DNA of 64,000 bases, taken from contig JAEXAR010000043.1 in NCBI GenBank assembly GCA_023394415.1, positions 156,822-220,821 of the forward strand. Reading direction: 5' to 3'. Numbering within the stretch: the stretch's first letter is position 1; each line of letters begins with the position of its first letter. The notes beneath the pieces were generated by a model. The model did not search any database, was not told where the DNA came from, and saw only the letters and a program-made list of their open reading frames with translations. Shown one piece after another: positions 36,035 to 44,291 of the stretch. The DNA is from Bacteroidota bacterium. Its GTDB lineage: Bacteria; Bacteroidota; Bacteroidia; Flavobacteriales; Weeksellaceae. The position numbers and the translations under genes are program-made.

Positions 36035-36814
36035 ATGAAAATAATTAAGATGAAAAGTTCTTGTGTTTTGCTCTTCTGTTTAGTATTTCCTGTTGTTTTC
36101 GGACAAAAAGTTGTAAAATTTGATGTCAATGGAATGACAAGGGAAGCTTTGATATTCGAACCTACAAAAAGATCTGAAAAAATACCAGCGGTTTTTGTGT
36201 TTCATGGTCACGGCGGAACTGCTAAACATGCTTCCAGAACCATGGATTTTCAGAATTATTATTCCGAAGCAATCGTTGTTTTTATGCAGGGAATTCCGGG
36301 AAGAAAAGTCAGTGGAATAGACCCAAAAGGAACCATGAATGGTTGGCAAGTTTTCCCAAATGATTTGGAAAACAGAGACCTCTATTTTTTCGATAAAGTT
36401 GTGAACAAATTAAAATCAAATACTAAAATTGACAATGAAAAGGTCTTTTTGGTGGGTCACTCCAACGGAGCACGGTTTGTAAATGTTCTATGGAAAGAGC
36501 GTCCCGAAAAATTCACAGGTCTTATTTCTGTGGCTTCACAAGGTGGCGTTATGATTATGAATGCAGAACCAAAATCTATCTGGATGAGCATGGGCAAAAA
36601 CGACAGACTAGTTCCTTACTCAAGCCAACAAAAATCTGTAAAAATTGTAAAAAACAACCTAAAAATTAATGAAAAACCATATAAAGTTTCTGGTGATAAA
36701 GCATTTTACAAAGGCATAGGCAAATCTGAATTAGTGATTGAAGATCGTAATGCAGGCCACGAATTTCCCAAAAAATCTATTTCAGAAATGGTTGATTTTT
36801 TTAGAAGACAATAA
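36035..36814 (+). CDS. Secreted alpha/beta hydrolase (LpqC/PHB-depolymerase-like esterase)
   Basis: The 259-residue protein has a signal peptide (SSCVLLFCLVFPVVFGQ). The hydrolase core shows the oxyanion segment VFVFHGHGG, the nucleophile elbow FLVGHSNGARFV and a C-terminal histidine in NAGHEFPKKS. An aspartate in MGKNDRLVP completes the triad. This resembles LpqC or feruloyl-esterase/PHB-depolymerase type enzymes, and the substrate is not known. The start at 36035 is followed by a second ATG at 36050 that would also give a proper signal peptide. Confidence 0.85.
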   Translation: MKIIKMKSSCVLLFCLVFPVVFGQKVVKFDVNGMTREALIFEPTKRSEKIPAVFVFHGHGGTAKHASRTMDFQNYYSEAIVVFMQGIPGRKVSGIDPKGTMNGWQVFPNDLENRDLYFFDKVVNKLKSNTKIDNEKVFLVGHSNGARFVNVLWKERPEKFTGLISVASQGGVMIMNAEPKSIWMSMGKNDRLVPYSSQQKSVKIVKNNLKINEKPYKVSGDKAFYKGIGKSELVIEDRNAGHEFPKKSISEMVDFFRRQ

Positions 36815-36821
36815 ATGAGTT

Positions 36822-38540
36822 TTAATTCAAAATTCTAAAAACAGGATACCTCAAATGCGTTTTCTCGTAATATTCTGAATTTCGATACACCCAATCAAGC
36901 TGTGCTCTGCCATCATCTGCAAATTTTTTGTCTTCGGCTTTCTTTTTTTCCAAAGCCTCTCGAAGTTTAGGATTATTTTTTAAAATAGCAGCACCGGTAT
37001 CCTCAAAAACATAATCAGAATAGTATTCTTTTTGCCCAAGAATATTATCAAAAAAATTCCAGTTGAAAAAACTGTCTACAGCTTCAGGTTCCAAAGTTTC
37101 CAAAAGATATTTTACTCCTTTTTGGTTTGAAGAAATCAATACATCTCCTTTTCTGAATTTCATAGGTTGGGTTGTTGCAGAAATTTTAGTGTCATAATGT
37201 GCATAATGTCCTTCATAAGCACGAGAATAAGTTTTATAATCAGCAATTTTGTATACTTCTACTGTAATCACACTGTCTTTTTTCAGTGATTTCATTTCAA
37301 TGCGGTTGCGTTTTAGATGTTCCAAAATTTTCCATTCAGACTGTGGAATCACATAGTATTTCGGAATGGTGATTTCTTTGGTCGCAATATAAGTATCATA
37401 AAACGGAATTTTCTTGGTATAAGGTTTATTTCGATCATAGAAAAGCCTTGGTTTTCCGGAGATTTCGCTTAGTTTCATTCCGGCTTCGTAACCTTTAAAT
37501 TCTATGGTTTTTGTTTTGGTTGAGTCGATCTTCCACTGGATTCCATATGTCATTCCCGGTTGATATTGTGCAAGATTTTTTTGTTTTAAACTGTTGATTT
37601 TGTTAACGTTAGAATCGATATAATTAATTGTAGAAAGCATGTTTTCGTAAGTTACTTTCACACGATTTTGGTAAGGCTTTAGCATATGTGTTTCGGGAAC
37701 TTCACCTAAAGTATTGAACAATGAAGTGTAACCCGTTGCATATCTTGGCGAATCCATAAATGTTTCGTAACCGAGTTCCGGTTTCAACCCATTAATTTCG
37801 ACGTAAGGTGTGGAAATAATCCCTTTTTTCAGCAAATCTTCTTTAATTCTGGGCGACATTTCATCGTTCTGAAAATTTCCTAAAACTTTCCCGAGTCTTT
37901 CTTTATTGGTATTAATATAAGTGAATGTGTACTGATAATCTGCTCCGTTACTAACGTGATTATCAATGAAATAAATAGGATTTAAGTCTTGAAAAATTTC
38001 TTGAAAAGTTATTGCATTACGAGAATCTGTCTTGATAAAATCTCGATTCAGATCATAATTTCTTGCATTTCCTCGAAAGCCATGTTCTTCAGGGCCGTTT
38101 TGGTTGGCTCTGGAATATTTTCCCCGATTAAGCATTCCACCAATGTTGTAGGCTTCCATCACTGCCAAAATCACATTTTTTGGAGCTTTTAATCTTCCTT
38201 CTGCAAAATCCCGCAACATCAACATGGATGCATCAATGCCGTCCGGTTCTCCGGGATGAATACCGTTGTTAATAAGAATGACCGACTTGTTTTTAAAATT
38301 TTTGGGGTCAAATTTTCCTTCAGTATTGAAGAAAACAACTTTCAAAGGCTCGCCGCTGTCAGTTAAGCCATAAGTTTTGATAAAAATGTTCTGATGTTTA
38401 GCATCCAGCTCATCATAGAACTTTACCATTTCTTCATAAGTTGGTGTTTGGTTGCCATTTCCTTTTTCGTAAGGTGTTTTTTGGCTTTGTGCAAAGATTA
38501 AATGGCTGATGAAGAGCAGAAATAAAAGTGATTGTTTCAT
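36822..38540 (-). CDS. M14 family metallocarboxypeptidase, secreted
   Basis: I use ATG 38540 (MKQSLLFLLFISHLIFAQ, 572 residues), which gives a clean signal peptide. The 30 residues before it have no support. The zinc site is visible as NGIHPGEPDG (HxxE) and IDNHVSNGADYQY (histidine). NARNYDLNRDFIK matches the substrate-binding arginine block. The long C-terminal part, beginning TYGIQWKIDST, is a non-catalytic extension of unknown role. It converges on the esterase gene with a 7-nt gap. Confidence 0.88.
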   Translation of the reverse strand: MKQSLLFLLFISHLIFAQSQKTPYEKGNGNQTPTYEEMVKFYDELDAKHQNIFIKTYGLTDSGEPLKVVFFNTEGKFDPKNFKNKSVILINNGIHPGEPDGIDASMLMLRDFAEGRLKAPKNVILAVMEAYNIGGMLNRGKYSRANQNGPEEHGFRGNARNYDLNRDFIKTDSRNAITFQEIFQDLNPIYFIDNHVSNGADYQYTFTYINTNKERLGKVLGNFQNDEMSPRIKEDLLKKGIISTPYVEINGLKPELGYETFMDSPRYATGYTSLFNTLGEVPETHMLKPYQNRVKVTYENMLSTINYIDSNVNKINSLKQKNLAQYQPGMTYGIQWKIDSTKTKTIEFKGYEAGMKLSEISGKPRLFYDRNKPYTKKIPFYDTYIATKEITIPKYYVIPQSEWKILEHLKRNRIEMKSLKKDSVITVEVYKIADYKTYSRAYEGHYAHYDTKISATTQPMKFRKGDVLISSNQKGVKYLLETLEPEAVDSFFNWNFFDNILGQKEYYSDYVFEDTGAAILKNNPKLREALEKKKAEDKKFADDGRAQLDWVYRNSEYYEKTHLRYPVFRILN

Positions 38541-38738
38541 AAAAGTAACACTAAATTTTGCCAATGCGGCATATATTTTTTGGATCTCGCAGTAAAAAGA
38601 TAGCTGCGGAAATTTTAATATTCTAATCAAAAATAATTAAAAAAAACACGTATAGCCTGATTTTGAAATATATGCTAAGTTAAGTTTCCTGATGTAGAAG
38701 ATTGATAAAAAATGCCTAACTTGATTTTAAATATGTAT

Positions 38739-39251
38739 TTATTTATCTAAAAAAACCAGTTCATTACCCGGATTTTCATCCACACTTTGCAAAATTTTAG
38801 CTGTCTTTGTTTTTTCTAATATCTTATCAATCAGAAAGCCCGTTTCAAAAAACTGACGGTGAATTCCGGGGAGCATTTCCATAAAAATATTGAGGCCAAC
38901 CTGATTGTTGTGTAAATCCATTTTGGTTTCTATCGGTTCATTCGGGAAAAGTTCTTCGTGCATATCAGTAAATCTTTTGCAAAAGACATAAGACTTTTGT
39001 GGCGATGAAATTTTGCAGCAATACATCATCATCAAAGACGTCCACAATGCGTGTCGAAATGCATTGCCAATACCATGAGCAGAATTGGTAATGGGGAAAT
39101 ACTTTTTTGCAAGAGTAAACGTTTTCAAAGTGGCATAAAGCCCTAAAACAGAGAATATTGGGTTTCTCAAAGTTAAACGTAAAAGTCTGACAATCTTATC
39201 AAAAGAAAGACTCCGTAAAGATTTGAAAAGAATTTTTAAAGCATTTTTCAT
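38739..39251 (-). CDS. DUF6973-like protein
   Basis: I take ATG 39251 (MKNALKILFKSL, 170 residues). The longer frame to 39290 would run through the terminator hairpin of accD. The core has GIGNAFRHALWTSLMMMYC and DLHNNQVGLNIF, which match domains of the DUF6973 type with conserved histidine and asparagine residues. The function is unknown. The hairpin lies only 6 nt before the start. Confidence 0.7.
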   Translation of the reverse strand: MKNALKILFKSLRSLSFDKIVRLLRLTLRNPIFSVLGLYATLKTFTLAKKYFPITNSAHGIGNAFRHALWTSLMMMYCCKISSPQKSYVFCKRFTDMHEELFPNEPIETKMDLHNNQVGLNIFMEMLPGIHRQFFETGFLIDKILEKTKTAKILQSVDENPGNELVFLDK

Positions 39252-39256
39252 AAAAT

Positions 39257-39285
39257 AAATCTCACCTAGATTAGGTGAGATTTTT
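39257..39285 (-). terminator. Hairpin at the accD 3' end
   Basis: AAATCTCACCTA (39257-39268) pairs with TAGGTGAGATTT (39272-39283) around a 3-nt loop. On the minus strand the stem is followed by ATTTT. It is 23 nt after the accD stop and 6 nt before the ATG of the next gene, so it may attenuate read-through into it. Confidence 0.7.
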
Positions 39286-39305
39286 ATCATTTTGTTACAA
39301 AAGTT

Positions 39306-40157
39306 CTAAGCGTGGGTTAAAAGTGATACGGTTTGCGACACTTTTGCTTTGGCATCATTTCTTTTCACAATGAAATCTACAAAGCCTTTCTCCACCAAAA
39401 ATTCTGAAGTTTGGAATCCCTCTGGCAAATCTTTCCCAATAGTTTCACGAATAACTCTTGGTCCTGCAAAACCAATCAATGCTCCCGGTTCAGCCATAAT
39501 AATATCAGCTGTCATCGCAAATGAAGCGGTAATTCCACCAAAAGTAGGATCACAAAGATAAGCAATATAAGGAAGGCCTTCATCCGAAAGTTGCGCCAAC
39601 TTACTTTGAACTTTAGCCAACTGCATCAGTGAAAAAGCAGCTTCCTGCATTCTTGCACCTCCCGATTGACAAATAATCATATAAGGAAGCTTATTTTTAA
39701 TACAATAATCAATGGCTCTTCTAATTTTCTCGCCCATTACGGAACCAAGAGAACCACCGATAAACGCAAAATCCATACAAGAAATCACCATTTCGTGCCC
39801 ATTTACTTTTCCAACAGCATTTCTGATGGAATCGTTAAGTTTGGTTTTGGCTTTCACCTCTTTTAAACGGTCGGTGTAGGCTTTAGTATCTTTAAAGTTA
39901 AGCATATCAACGCTTTCTACTCCTGCATCAAGTTCTGTATATTTATTGTCATCAAAAAACATTTCATAGAACTCATTGCTCCCAATTCTTACGTGAAAAC
40001 CGTCTTCCGGAGACACATAATTATTTTTGCGAAGTTCATCGTGTTCTACAATTTTTCCGGAAGGCGTTTGATGCCAAAGCCCTTTCGGAACGTCTTTCTT
40101 ATCTTCCGTAGAAGTGGTGATATTTTTTGCTTTTCTTTTAAACCAATCGAATGCCAT
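39306..40157 (-). CDS. accD: Acetyl-CoA carboxylase carboxyltransferase subunit beta
   Basis: AccD with AccA transfers the carboxyl group to acetyl-CoA, giving malonyl-CoA for fatty acid synthesis. The 283 residues have the crotonase core: AFIGGSLGSVMGEKI, YMIICQSGGARMQE, AYLCDPTFGGITASFA and ALIGFAGPRVI. The N-terminal zinc ribbon of the E. coli protein (four cysteines) is replaced by GLWHQTPSGKI and YVSPEDGFH, with no cysteine left. This loss is seen in flavobacterial homologues I recall, so it is a clade trait and not a defect. Confidence 0.94.
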   Translation of the reverse strand: MAFDWFKRKAKNITTSTEDKKDVPKGLWHQTPSGKIVEHDELRKNNYVSPEDGFHVRIGSNEFYEMFFDDNKYTELDAGVESVDMLNFKDTKAYTDRLKEVKAKTKLNDSIRNAVGKVNGHEMVISCMDFAFIGGSLGSVMGEKIRRAIDYCIKNKLPYMIICQSGGARMQEAAFSLMQLAKVQSKLAQLSDEGLPYIAYLCDPTFGGITASFAMTADIIMAEPGALIGFAGPRVIRETIGKDLPEGFQTSEFLVEKGFVDFIVKRNDAKAKVSQTVSLLTHA

Positions 40158-40179
40158 CTGATGGAAATTTTAAATTGAA

Positions 40180-40254
40180 AATTTTAGATTTTTAAATTTT
40201 GCGACAGCAAATTTAGTCTATAAACATCAAAATTATAATCTAAAATCTAAAATT
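40180..40254. repeat. Inverted AT-rich repeat between fbaA and accD
   Basis: AATTTTAGATTTT (40180-40192) is the exact inverse of AAAATCTAAAATT (40242-40254). The right arm reaches the fbaA stop codon. The same TTTAGATTTTAGA words recur at 62459-62490. It may be a terminator-like or dispersed repeat. Confidence 0.5.
40208..40215 (-). promoter_or_regulatory. -7 box TAAATTTG for accD
   Basis: This exact TAnnTTTG match is 50 nt upstream of the accD ATG, inside the loop of the inverted repeat. It suggests that accD can be transcribed apart from fbaA. Confidence 0.4.
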
Positions 40255-41323
40255 ATTTTAGTGTATTAACGTTATTCAGGTCTTCAAATGCCTGTACCAA
40301 TCTTTTTGAGAAGGTTTCTTCACCTTTTCTTACCCAAACTCTAGGGTCATAGAACTTTTTGTTAGGTTTATCGTCACCTTCAGGATTTCCGATTTGTGAT
40401 TTTAGGTATTCTGATTTTTCACCCATATAATCACGGATTCCCTCTGTATAAGCAAACTGAAGATCGGTATCAATATTCATTTTAATAACACCATAATCAA
40501 TGGCTTCCCTAATTTCCTCTAATGAAGAGCCGGAACCTCCGTGGAATACAAAATTGATTGGTTTTTCGCCTGTTCCGAATTTCTCCTGAACGTATTTTTG
40601 AGAATTATCTAAAATCTTTGGAGTAAGCTTCACGTTGCCGGGCTTGTAAACACCGTGTACGTTACCAAATGCTGCAGCAACGGTAAAGTTTGGAGAAACA
40701 GCTTTCAGTCTTTCGTATGCGTAAGCCACTTCAGCAGGCTGTGTATAAAGTTTTGAAGAATCAACATCACTATTGTCTACACCATCTTCCTCGCCTCCGG
40801 TTACACCTAATTCAATTTCAAGTGTCATTCCCAGTTTAGCCATTCTTTCAAAATATTGGGCAGAAATATCCATGTTTTCTTCCAAAGGTTCTTCAGAAAG
40901 GTCAAGCATATGTGATGAGTACAGGGATTTTCCGGTCTGTCTGTAGAATTCTTCGTTGGCATCCATCAATCCATCAATCCAAGGCAAAAGTTTTTTGGCA
41001 CAGTGATCGGTGTGTAGAATTACCGTTGCTCCGTAAGCTTCAGCAAGCGTGTGTATGTGTTTTGCGCCAGCAATACCACCAAGAATGGCTGCTTTCTGTC
41101 CATCGTTACTCAATCCTTTTCCGGCATTGTAAATGGCGCCGCCATTTGAAAATTGAATAATTACCGGAGAGTTCAGCTTTGCCGCAGTTTCCATTACTGC
41201 ATTTACGTTGCTCGAACCGATAACATTTACCGCAGGCAATGCGAATCTGTTTTCTTTTGCATACTGAAAAATGTCTGTAACCAATTGTCCTGTGGCAACA
41301 CCTGCCGGAAACATTCTGCTCAT
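40253..41323 (-). CDS. fbaA: Class II fructose-bisphosphate aldolase
   Basis: A zinc-dependent glycolytic enzyme that cleaves fructose 1,6-bisphosphate. The 356 residues carry the metal motif VILHTDHCAKKLLPWI, SSHMLDLSEEPLEENM, EIELGVTGGEEDGVDN, FGNVHGVYKPGNV and FHGGSGSSLEEIREAI. The length is typical of the class IIA (FbaA) group. No other glycolytic gene is near. Confidence 0.96.
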   Translation of the reverse strand: MSRMFPAGVATGQLVTDIFQYAKENRFALPAVNVIGSSNVNAVMETAAKLNSPVIIQFSNGGAIYNAGKGLSNDGQKAAILGGIAGAKHIHTLAEAYGATVILHTDHCAKKLLPWIDGLMDANEEFYRQTGKSLYSSHMLDLSEEPLEENMDISAQYFERMAKLGMTLEIELGVTGGEEDGVDNSDVDSSKLYTQPAEVAYAYERLKAVSPNFTVAAAFGNVHGVYKPGNVKLTPKILDNSQKYVQEKFGTGEKPINFVFHGGSGSSLEEIREAIDYGVIKMNIDTDLQFAYTEGIRDYMGEKSEYLKSQIGNPEGDDKPNKKFYDPRVWVRKGEETFSKRLVQAFEDLNNVNTLK

Positions 41324-41400
41324 AATTTTTTACTTTTTGATGAAAATTTTTATGTTGATTTTTTAATCACGTAAAGTTAAGAAATTTTATGCTAAAAACA

Positions 41401-42267
41401 TTAGTTTCTTTTATCTCTTCCCCAAAGCAATTTTTGCCTGATAGTCTCGTAAAAACTTAAACTTTTTGGCTGAATAAGTGAGATGCTAAACCTAGCTTTT
41501 CTAATCACAATTTCAACATTGGTGTCGATGTGAACAAGCCTGGAATCAAGTGATAGAGAATATTGTGGTACTCGGCTTTCAACTCTTAGCCTGAATTCGG
41601 CATCATCTTTTACGATTAGTGGTCTCACATTTAAATTATGTGGTGCAATGGGAGTAATAACGAAATTATCATTTTCCGGTGAAATAATTGGGCCGCCACA
41701 ACTTAAAGAATAAGCCGTAGAACCTGTTGGTGTAGAGATAATAACACCATCACCCCAAAAGACATTCAGAAATTCATTATTGATATAGGAATCGATGGTA
41801 ATCATCGATGTGGTTTCCCTTCGTGAAATGGTAATATCATTCAAAGCAAACGGAAAAAAAAGTCCTGATTTTGGCGAAACCACCTCTATTACAGAACGTT
41901 TCGATATTTTTACGTCACCTTCTATAATATCATCAAGCTCCTTGAAAACGTCTTCTTTGGTAAAGCTTGCTAAAAAACCAAGCCTTCCGGTATTTACCCC
42001 AACAATTGGAATATCGGTATCCTGCACGAATAGAAGGGAAGTTACCAAAGTTCCGTCACCACCAAATGTAAAAAACAGGTCTGTTTTTTTTCCAAGCAAA
42101 TCCTGTTTATGGTCAAAGGTTTCAAAGTCTTTGGAAAACTGCATCGCTTCTGCCATTCCTGAAAAAAGAATGGCTTTTACTCCCCTCTTGTCAAGCTCGG
42201 AAATAAACTTGCTTAAATATAGAAAGGTATCTAAATCGCTTTTTTGCGTATAAATTGCAGCTACCAT
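41401..42267 (-). CDS. nadK: NAD kinase
   Basis: NadK makes NADP from NAD using ATP or polyphosphate. The 288-residue protein has the GGDG motif at 69-72 (TFGGDGTLV), VGVNTGRLGFLA, the NE/D-type RRETTSMIT segment, and VIISTPTGSTAYSLSCGGPII. Its start is three bases after the stop of the CBS-domain gene, so the two are one operon, an arrangement common in this group. Confidence 0.95.
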   Translation of the reverse strand: MVAAIYTQKSDLDTFLYLSKFISELDKRGVKAILFSGMAEAMQFSKDFETFDHKQDLLGKKTDLFFTFGGDGTLVTSLLFVQDTDIPIVGVNTGRLGFLASFTKEDVFKELDDIIEGDVKISKRSVIEVVSPKSGLFFPFALNDITISRRETTSMITIDSYINNEFLNVFWGDGVIISTPTGSTAYSLSCGGPIISPENDNFVITPIAPHNLNVRPLIVKDDAEFRLRVESRVPQYSLSLDSRLVHIDTNVEIVIRKARFSISLIQPKSLSFYETIRQKLLWGRDKRN

Positions 42268-42270
42268 ATT

Positions 42271-42924
42271 TTAAAACTCAAGATATTTCTGAAAGAAACC
42301 AAAACGGTCTTTCATCAGTTCTTCTTTTTCGTCATCGTAATGCTTGTGCACCACATTGTAACCATATCTTTCAAAGGTTTCATCAATCGAACTCAAATTA
42401 TCACTGCTGATTTTCATAGTGATTAAAACGCTTTCTTCAGTGATGCCGCTCACATAACAGCCATACATTTTGGCATTATTACTCTCTACAATTTTTGATA
42501 TTTCTGTAAAGGAGTAGTGTACATTATTAGTCTGTACTGTTAATATAGCACCGTTTTCTGAAAACAAGGGATATTTTGAAAACTCGCTAAAAATATCATC
42601 ACAGGAAATATAGCCTAAATATTTTTCGGTTTGTCCAATCACCGGAACTACGTTTGAGTTGAAGATATGAAACAATTTTACCGTATCCAGAATATTTCCG
42701 TCTTCTAAAATGGCAAATCTTTCGTAATGAATTTCGAGGCTGCCAAGTGTACCTTCAGGGCTTTCCTCTAAAAAACTTTGGCTTAAAGCCCCAACATAAA
42801 CCCCTTTTTTCTTTATAAAAACGTGAGAGTATCCAAACTCTTTTGCAACTTCTGAGGCTTCTTCAATGGAATCATTATGATTAAAAGCAGGATAATCTTT
42901 CGATATATAATCTTTGATAAACAT
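42271..42924 (-). CDS. CBS-domain protein upstream of NAD kinase
   Basis: This 217-residue soluble protein has a CBS pair in its first ~125 residues (MFIKDYISKDYPAF, VPVIGQTEKYLGYISCDDIF), followed by an ACT-like stretch (VLITMKISSDNLSSIDETFERYG). CBS domains usually bind adenine nucleotides. Tight linkage with nadK suggests a regulatory role on NADP synthesis or sensing, but this is inference. Confidence 0.85.
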   Translation of the reverse strand: MFIKDYISKDYPAFNHNDSIEEASEVAKEFGYSHVFIKKKGVYVGALSQSFLEESPEGTLGSLEIHYERFAILEDGNILDTVKLFHIFNSNVVPVIGQTEKYLGYISCDDIFSEFSKYPLFSENGAILTVQTNNVHYSFTEISKIVESNNAKMYGCYVSGITEESVLITMKISSDNLSSIDETFERYGYNVVHKHYDDEKEELMKDRFGFFQKYLEF

Positions 42925-42996
42925 TAGGCTAATTTAGAAAAATAATAAAAATTTTAGGTCGCTTTTGAAAAAAAATAAAAATATTTTATAAAACAC

Positions 42997-43028
42997 TTGC
43001 GTTGTATGTAATTGAGAGTGTATATTTG
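42997..43028 (+). promoter_or_regulatory. Strong promoter TTG-N21-TATATTTG
   Basis: TTG at 42997-42999 and TATATTTG at 43021-43028 match both boxes of the Bacteroidota promoter with 21-nt spacing. The predicted start is near 43032-43035. A terminator hairpin begins about 30 nt later, before the next coding region. Confidence 0.6.
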
Positions 43029-43032
43029 CAAC

Positions 43033-43100
43033 CTTTCATTTTTACTTTTTATTAGATTTATTTCAAACTGCATTGTCTACCAAGATATTGCAGTTTTTTT
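43033..43100 (+). ncRNA. Candidate small RNA or attenuated leader
   Basis: A promoter with both consensus boxes is followed by about 30 nt of A/T-rich RNA. A hairpin comes next, AAACTGCA (43065-43072) with TGCAGTTT (43089-43096), and then a T-run. No ORF of note lies in it. The transcript would be about 65-70 nt. The downstream gene has its own -7 box at 43100-43107, so the unit may be an independent small RNA. An attenuator for that gene is the alternative. Confidence 0.4.
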
Positions 43101-43106
43101 ATTTTT
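43065..43106 (+). terminator. Hairpin with T-run before the 2'-5' RNA ligase-like gene
   Basis: The 8-bp stem AAACTGCA/TGCAGTTT has a 16-nt loop and is followed by TTTTATTTTT. It ends the candidate small RNA. Confidence 0.6.
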
Positions 43107-43107
43107 G
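43100..43107 (+). promoter_or_regulatory. -7 box TATTTTTG abutting the start at 43113
   Basis: This exact TAnnTTTG match ends five bases before the ATG. It overlaps the T-run of the preceding terminator. Confidence 0.4.
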
Positions 43108-43112
43108 TAACC

Positions 43113-43634
43113 ATGTTGCAAAAATCCCTTTATTTTATCGCAGTTGCTCCAAATAGGGAATTGAGCTCTGAAATAAAAGTAATCCAGAAAGATTTTGCCA
43201 TACGCTTCAGCAGTGCAAAATCTTACAATAATTTTCCGCACATTACAATTGTACCGCCTTTTTGGGAAACTTTAGAACGTGAAGACTCTTTGATTAAAAA
43301 GTTTGAATCTATTAAAATTGAAAGTAAGCCATTCACCATTAGACTAAAGAATTTTGGAAGTTTTGATAACCTTAAGAACCCTGTAATTTTCATACAGCCA
43401 GAAGAAAATTTCCATTTTTATGAAATAGCAACACAAATCAGGGAAAATTTTGAGACGAAAAGCAAATTTCATCCACATCTTACTGTGGCGTATCGAGATT
43501 TAACCAGAGAAAATTTTGAAAAGGCTTGGAGAGAATCAGAAAAAAACTTTTTTGCAGAATTTTTAGTTGAAAAAATTGGTCTGTACAAACATTTCAACAA
43601 GAAATGGAATTTGCTGAGCGAAATCGCTCTTTAG
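43113..43634 (+). CDS. 2'-5' RNA ligase/phosphodiesterase superfamily protein
   Basis: This 173-residue protein has the two HxT motifs of the 2H phosphoesterase fold: FPHITIVPPFW (first) and FHPHLTVAYRD (second). Such proteins are 2',3'-cyclic phosphodiesterases or RNA ligases of the LigT/ThpR type. Specificity cannot be read here. It converges on the SpoU methyltransferase gene with no gap. Confidence 0.88.
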   Translation: MLQKSLYFIAVAPNRELSSEIKVIQKDFAIRFSSAKSYNNFPHITIVPPFWETLEREDSLIKKFESIKIESKPFTIRLKNFGSFDNLKNPVIFIQPEENFHFYEIATQIRENFETKSKFHPHLTVAYRDLTRENFEKAWRESEKNFFAEFLVEKIGLYKHFNKKWNLLSEIAL

Positions 43635-44171
43635 TTATTTTAAATTTCTGAAAAACTCCCACATTACAATCCCACCACAAACTGAAACATTCAACGAGTG
43701 TTTGGTTCCTAATTGTGGAATTTCAAGAAAAGCATCATATAAGGGGAATGCTTCATCTGTTAATCCATCTACCTCATTACCAAGCACTAAAGCATATTTT
43801 TTATGTTTCTGTATTTTGAAATTTTCAATATTTTCGCTAGTGCTAGTCTGTTCAATTCCAATAATTTCAAAACCTTCAGATTTCAATTTTTGCAAGGCCA
43901 CTGAAACCTCTTTTTCAAAAATCCAATCAATACTTTCGGTTGCGCCAAGTGCTGCTTTGTGAATCTCCCGATGAGGCGGAACCGGTGTAATGCCACACAA
44001 AACTATTTTTTCAATTATAAACGCATCCGCTGTTCTGAAAATGGCACCCACATTGTGCATGCTCCTAACGTTATCCAAAACCACCACCAAAGGAATTTTT
44101 TGGGTTTGCTTAAAGGTTTCTACATCAATTCTTCCCAGTTCTTCGAGTTTCAGTTTTTTGGTGGATGACAT
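43635..44171 (-). CDS. SpoU/TrmH family RNA 2'-O-methyltransferase
   Basis: I use ATG 44171 (MSSTKKLKLEELG, 178 residues), because a promoter with both boxes lies between it and the longer start at 44231. The SPOUT knot motifs are VLDNVRSMHNVGAIFRTADA (motif 1, with the catalytic arginine), YALVLGNEVDGL (motif 2) and IPQLGTKHSLNVSVCGGIVMWE (motif 3). It likely methylates a tRNA or rRNA ribose. The target is unknown. Confidence 0.92.
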   Translation of the reverse strand: MSSTKKLKLEELGRIDVETFKQTQKIPLVVVLDNVRSMHNVGAIFRTADAFIIEKIVLCGITPVPPHREIHKAALGATESIDWIFEKEVSVALQKLKSEGFEIIGIEQTSTSENIENFKIQKHKKYALVLGNEVDGLTDEAFPLYDAFLEIPQLGTKHSLNVSVCGGIVMWEFFRNLK

Positions 44172-44185
44172 TTTCGTATTTTTGG

Positions 44186-44216
44186 CAAAATTAATTTTTA
44201 AACACAGAGGACACAA
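44186..44216 (-). promoter_or_regulatory. Promoter TTG-N20-TAATTTTG for the SpoU methyltransferase
   Basis: On the minus strand TTG (44214-44216) is 20 nt from TAATTTTG (44186-44193), 14 nt before ATG 44171. Its position excludes the start at 44231. Confidence 0.6.
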
Positions 44217-44291
44217 AGTTTTTTTACACAAAGTTGACGGAGCATTTTCTTTATATCCTGTTGTAAATTGTGAGAAATGTGAAATATAAAT

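Noticed and set aside
41795..42253. 152-codon open frame antisense to nadK
   Set aside because: It is fully covered by NAD kinase, which has all its motifs. The antisense product has none.
44188..44230. ACACAGAGGACACAAAG stretch as a repeat linked to GxxExxY elements
   Set aside because: Such words are seen near GxxExxY genes elsewhere, but only a short piece is present, with no GxxExxY gene beside it.
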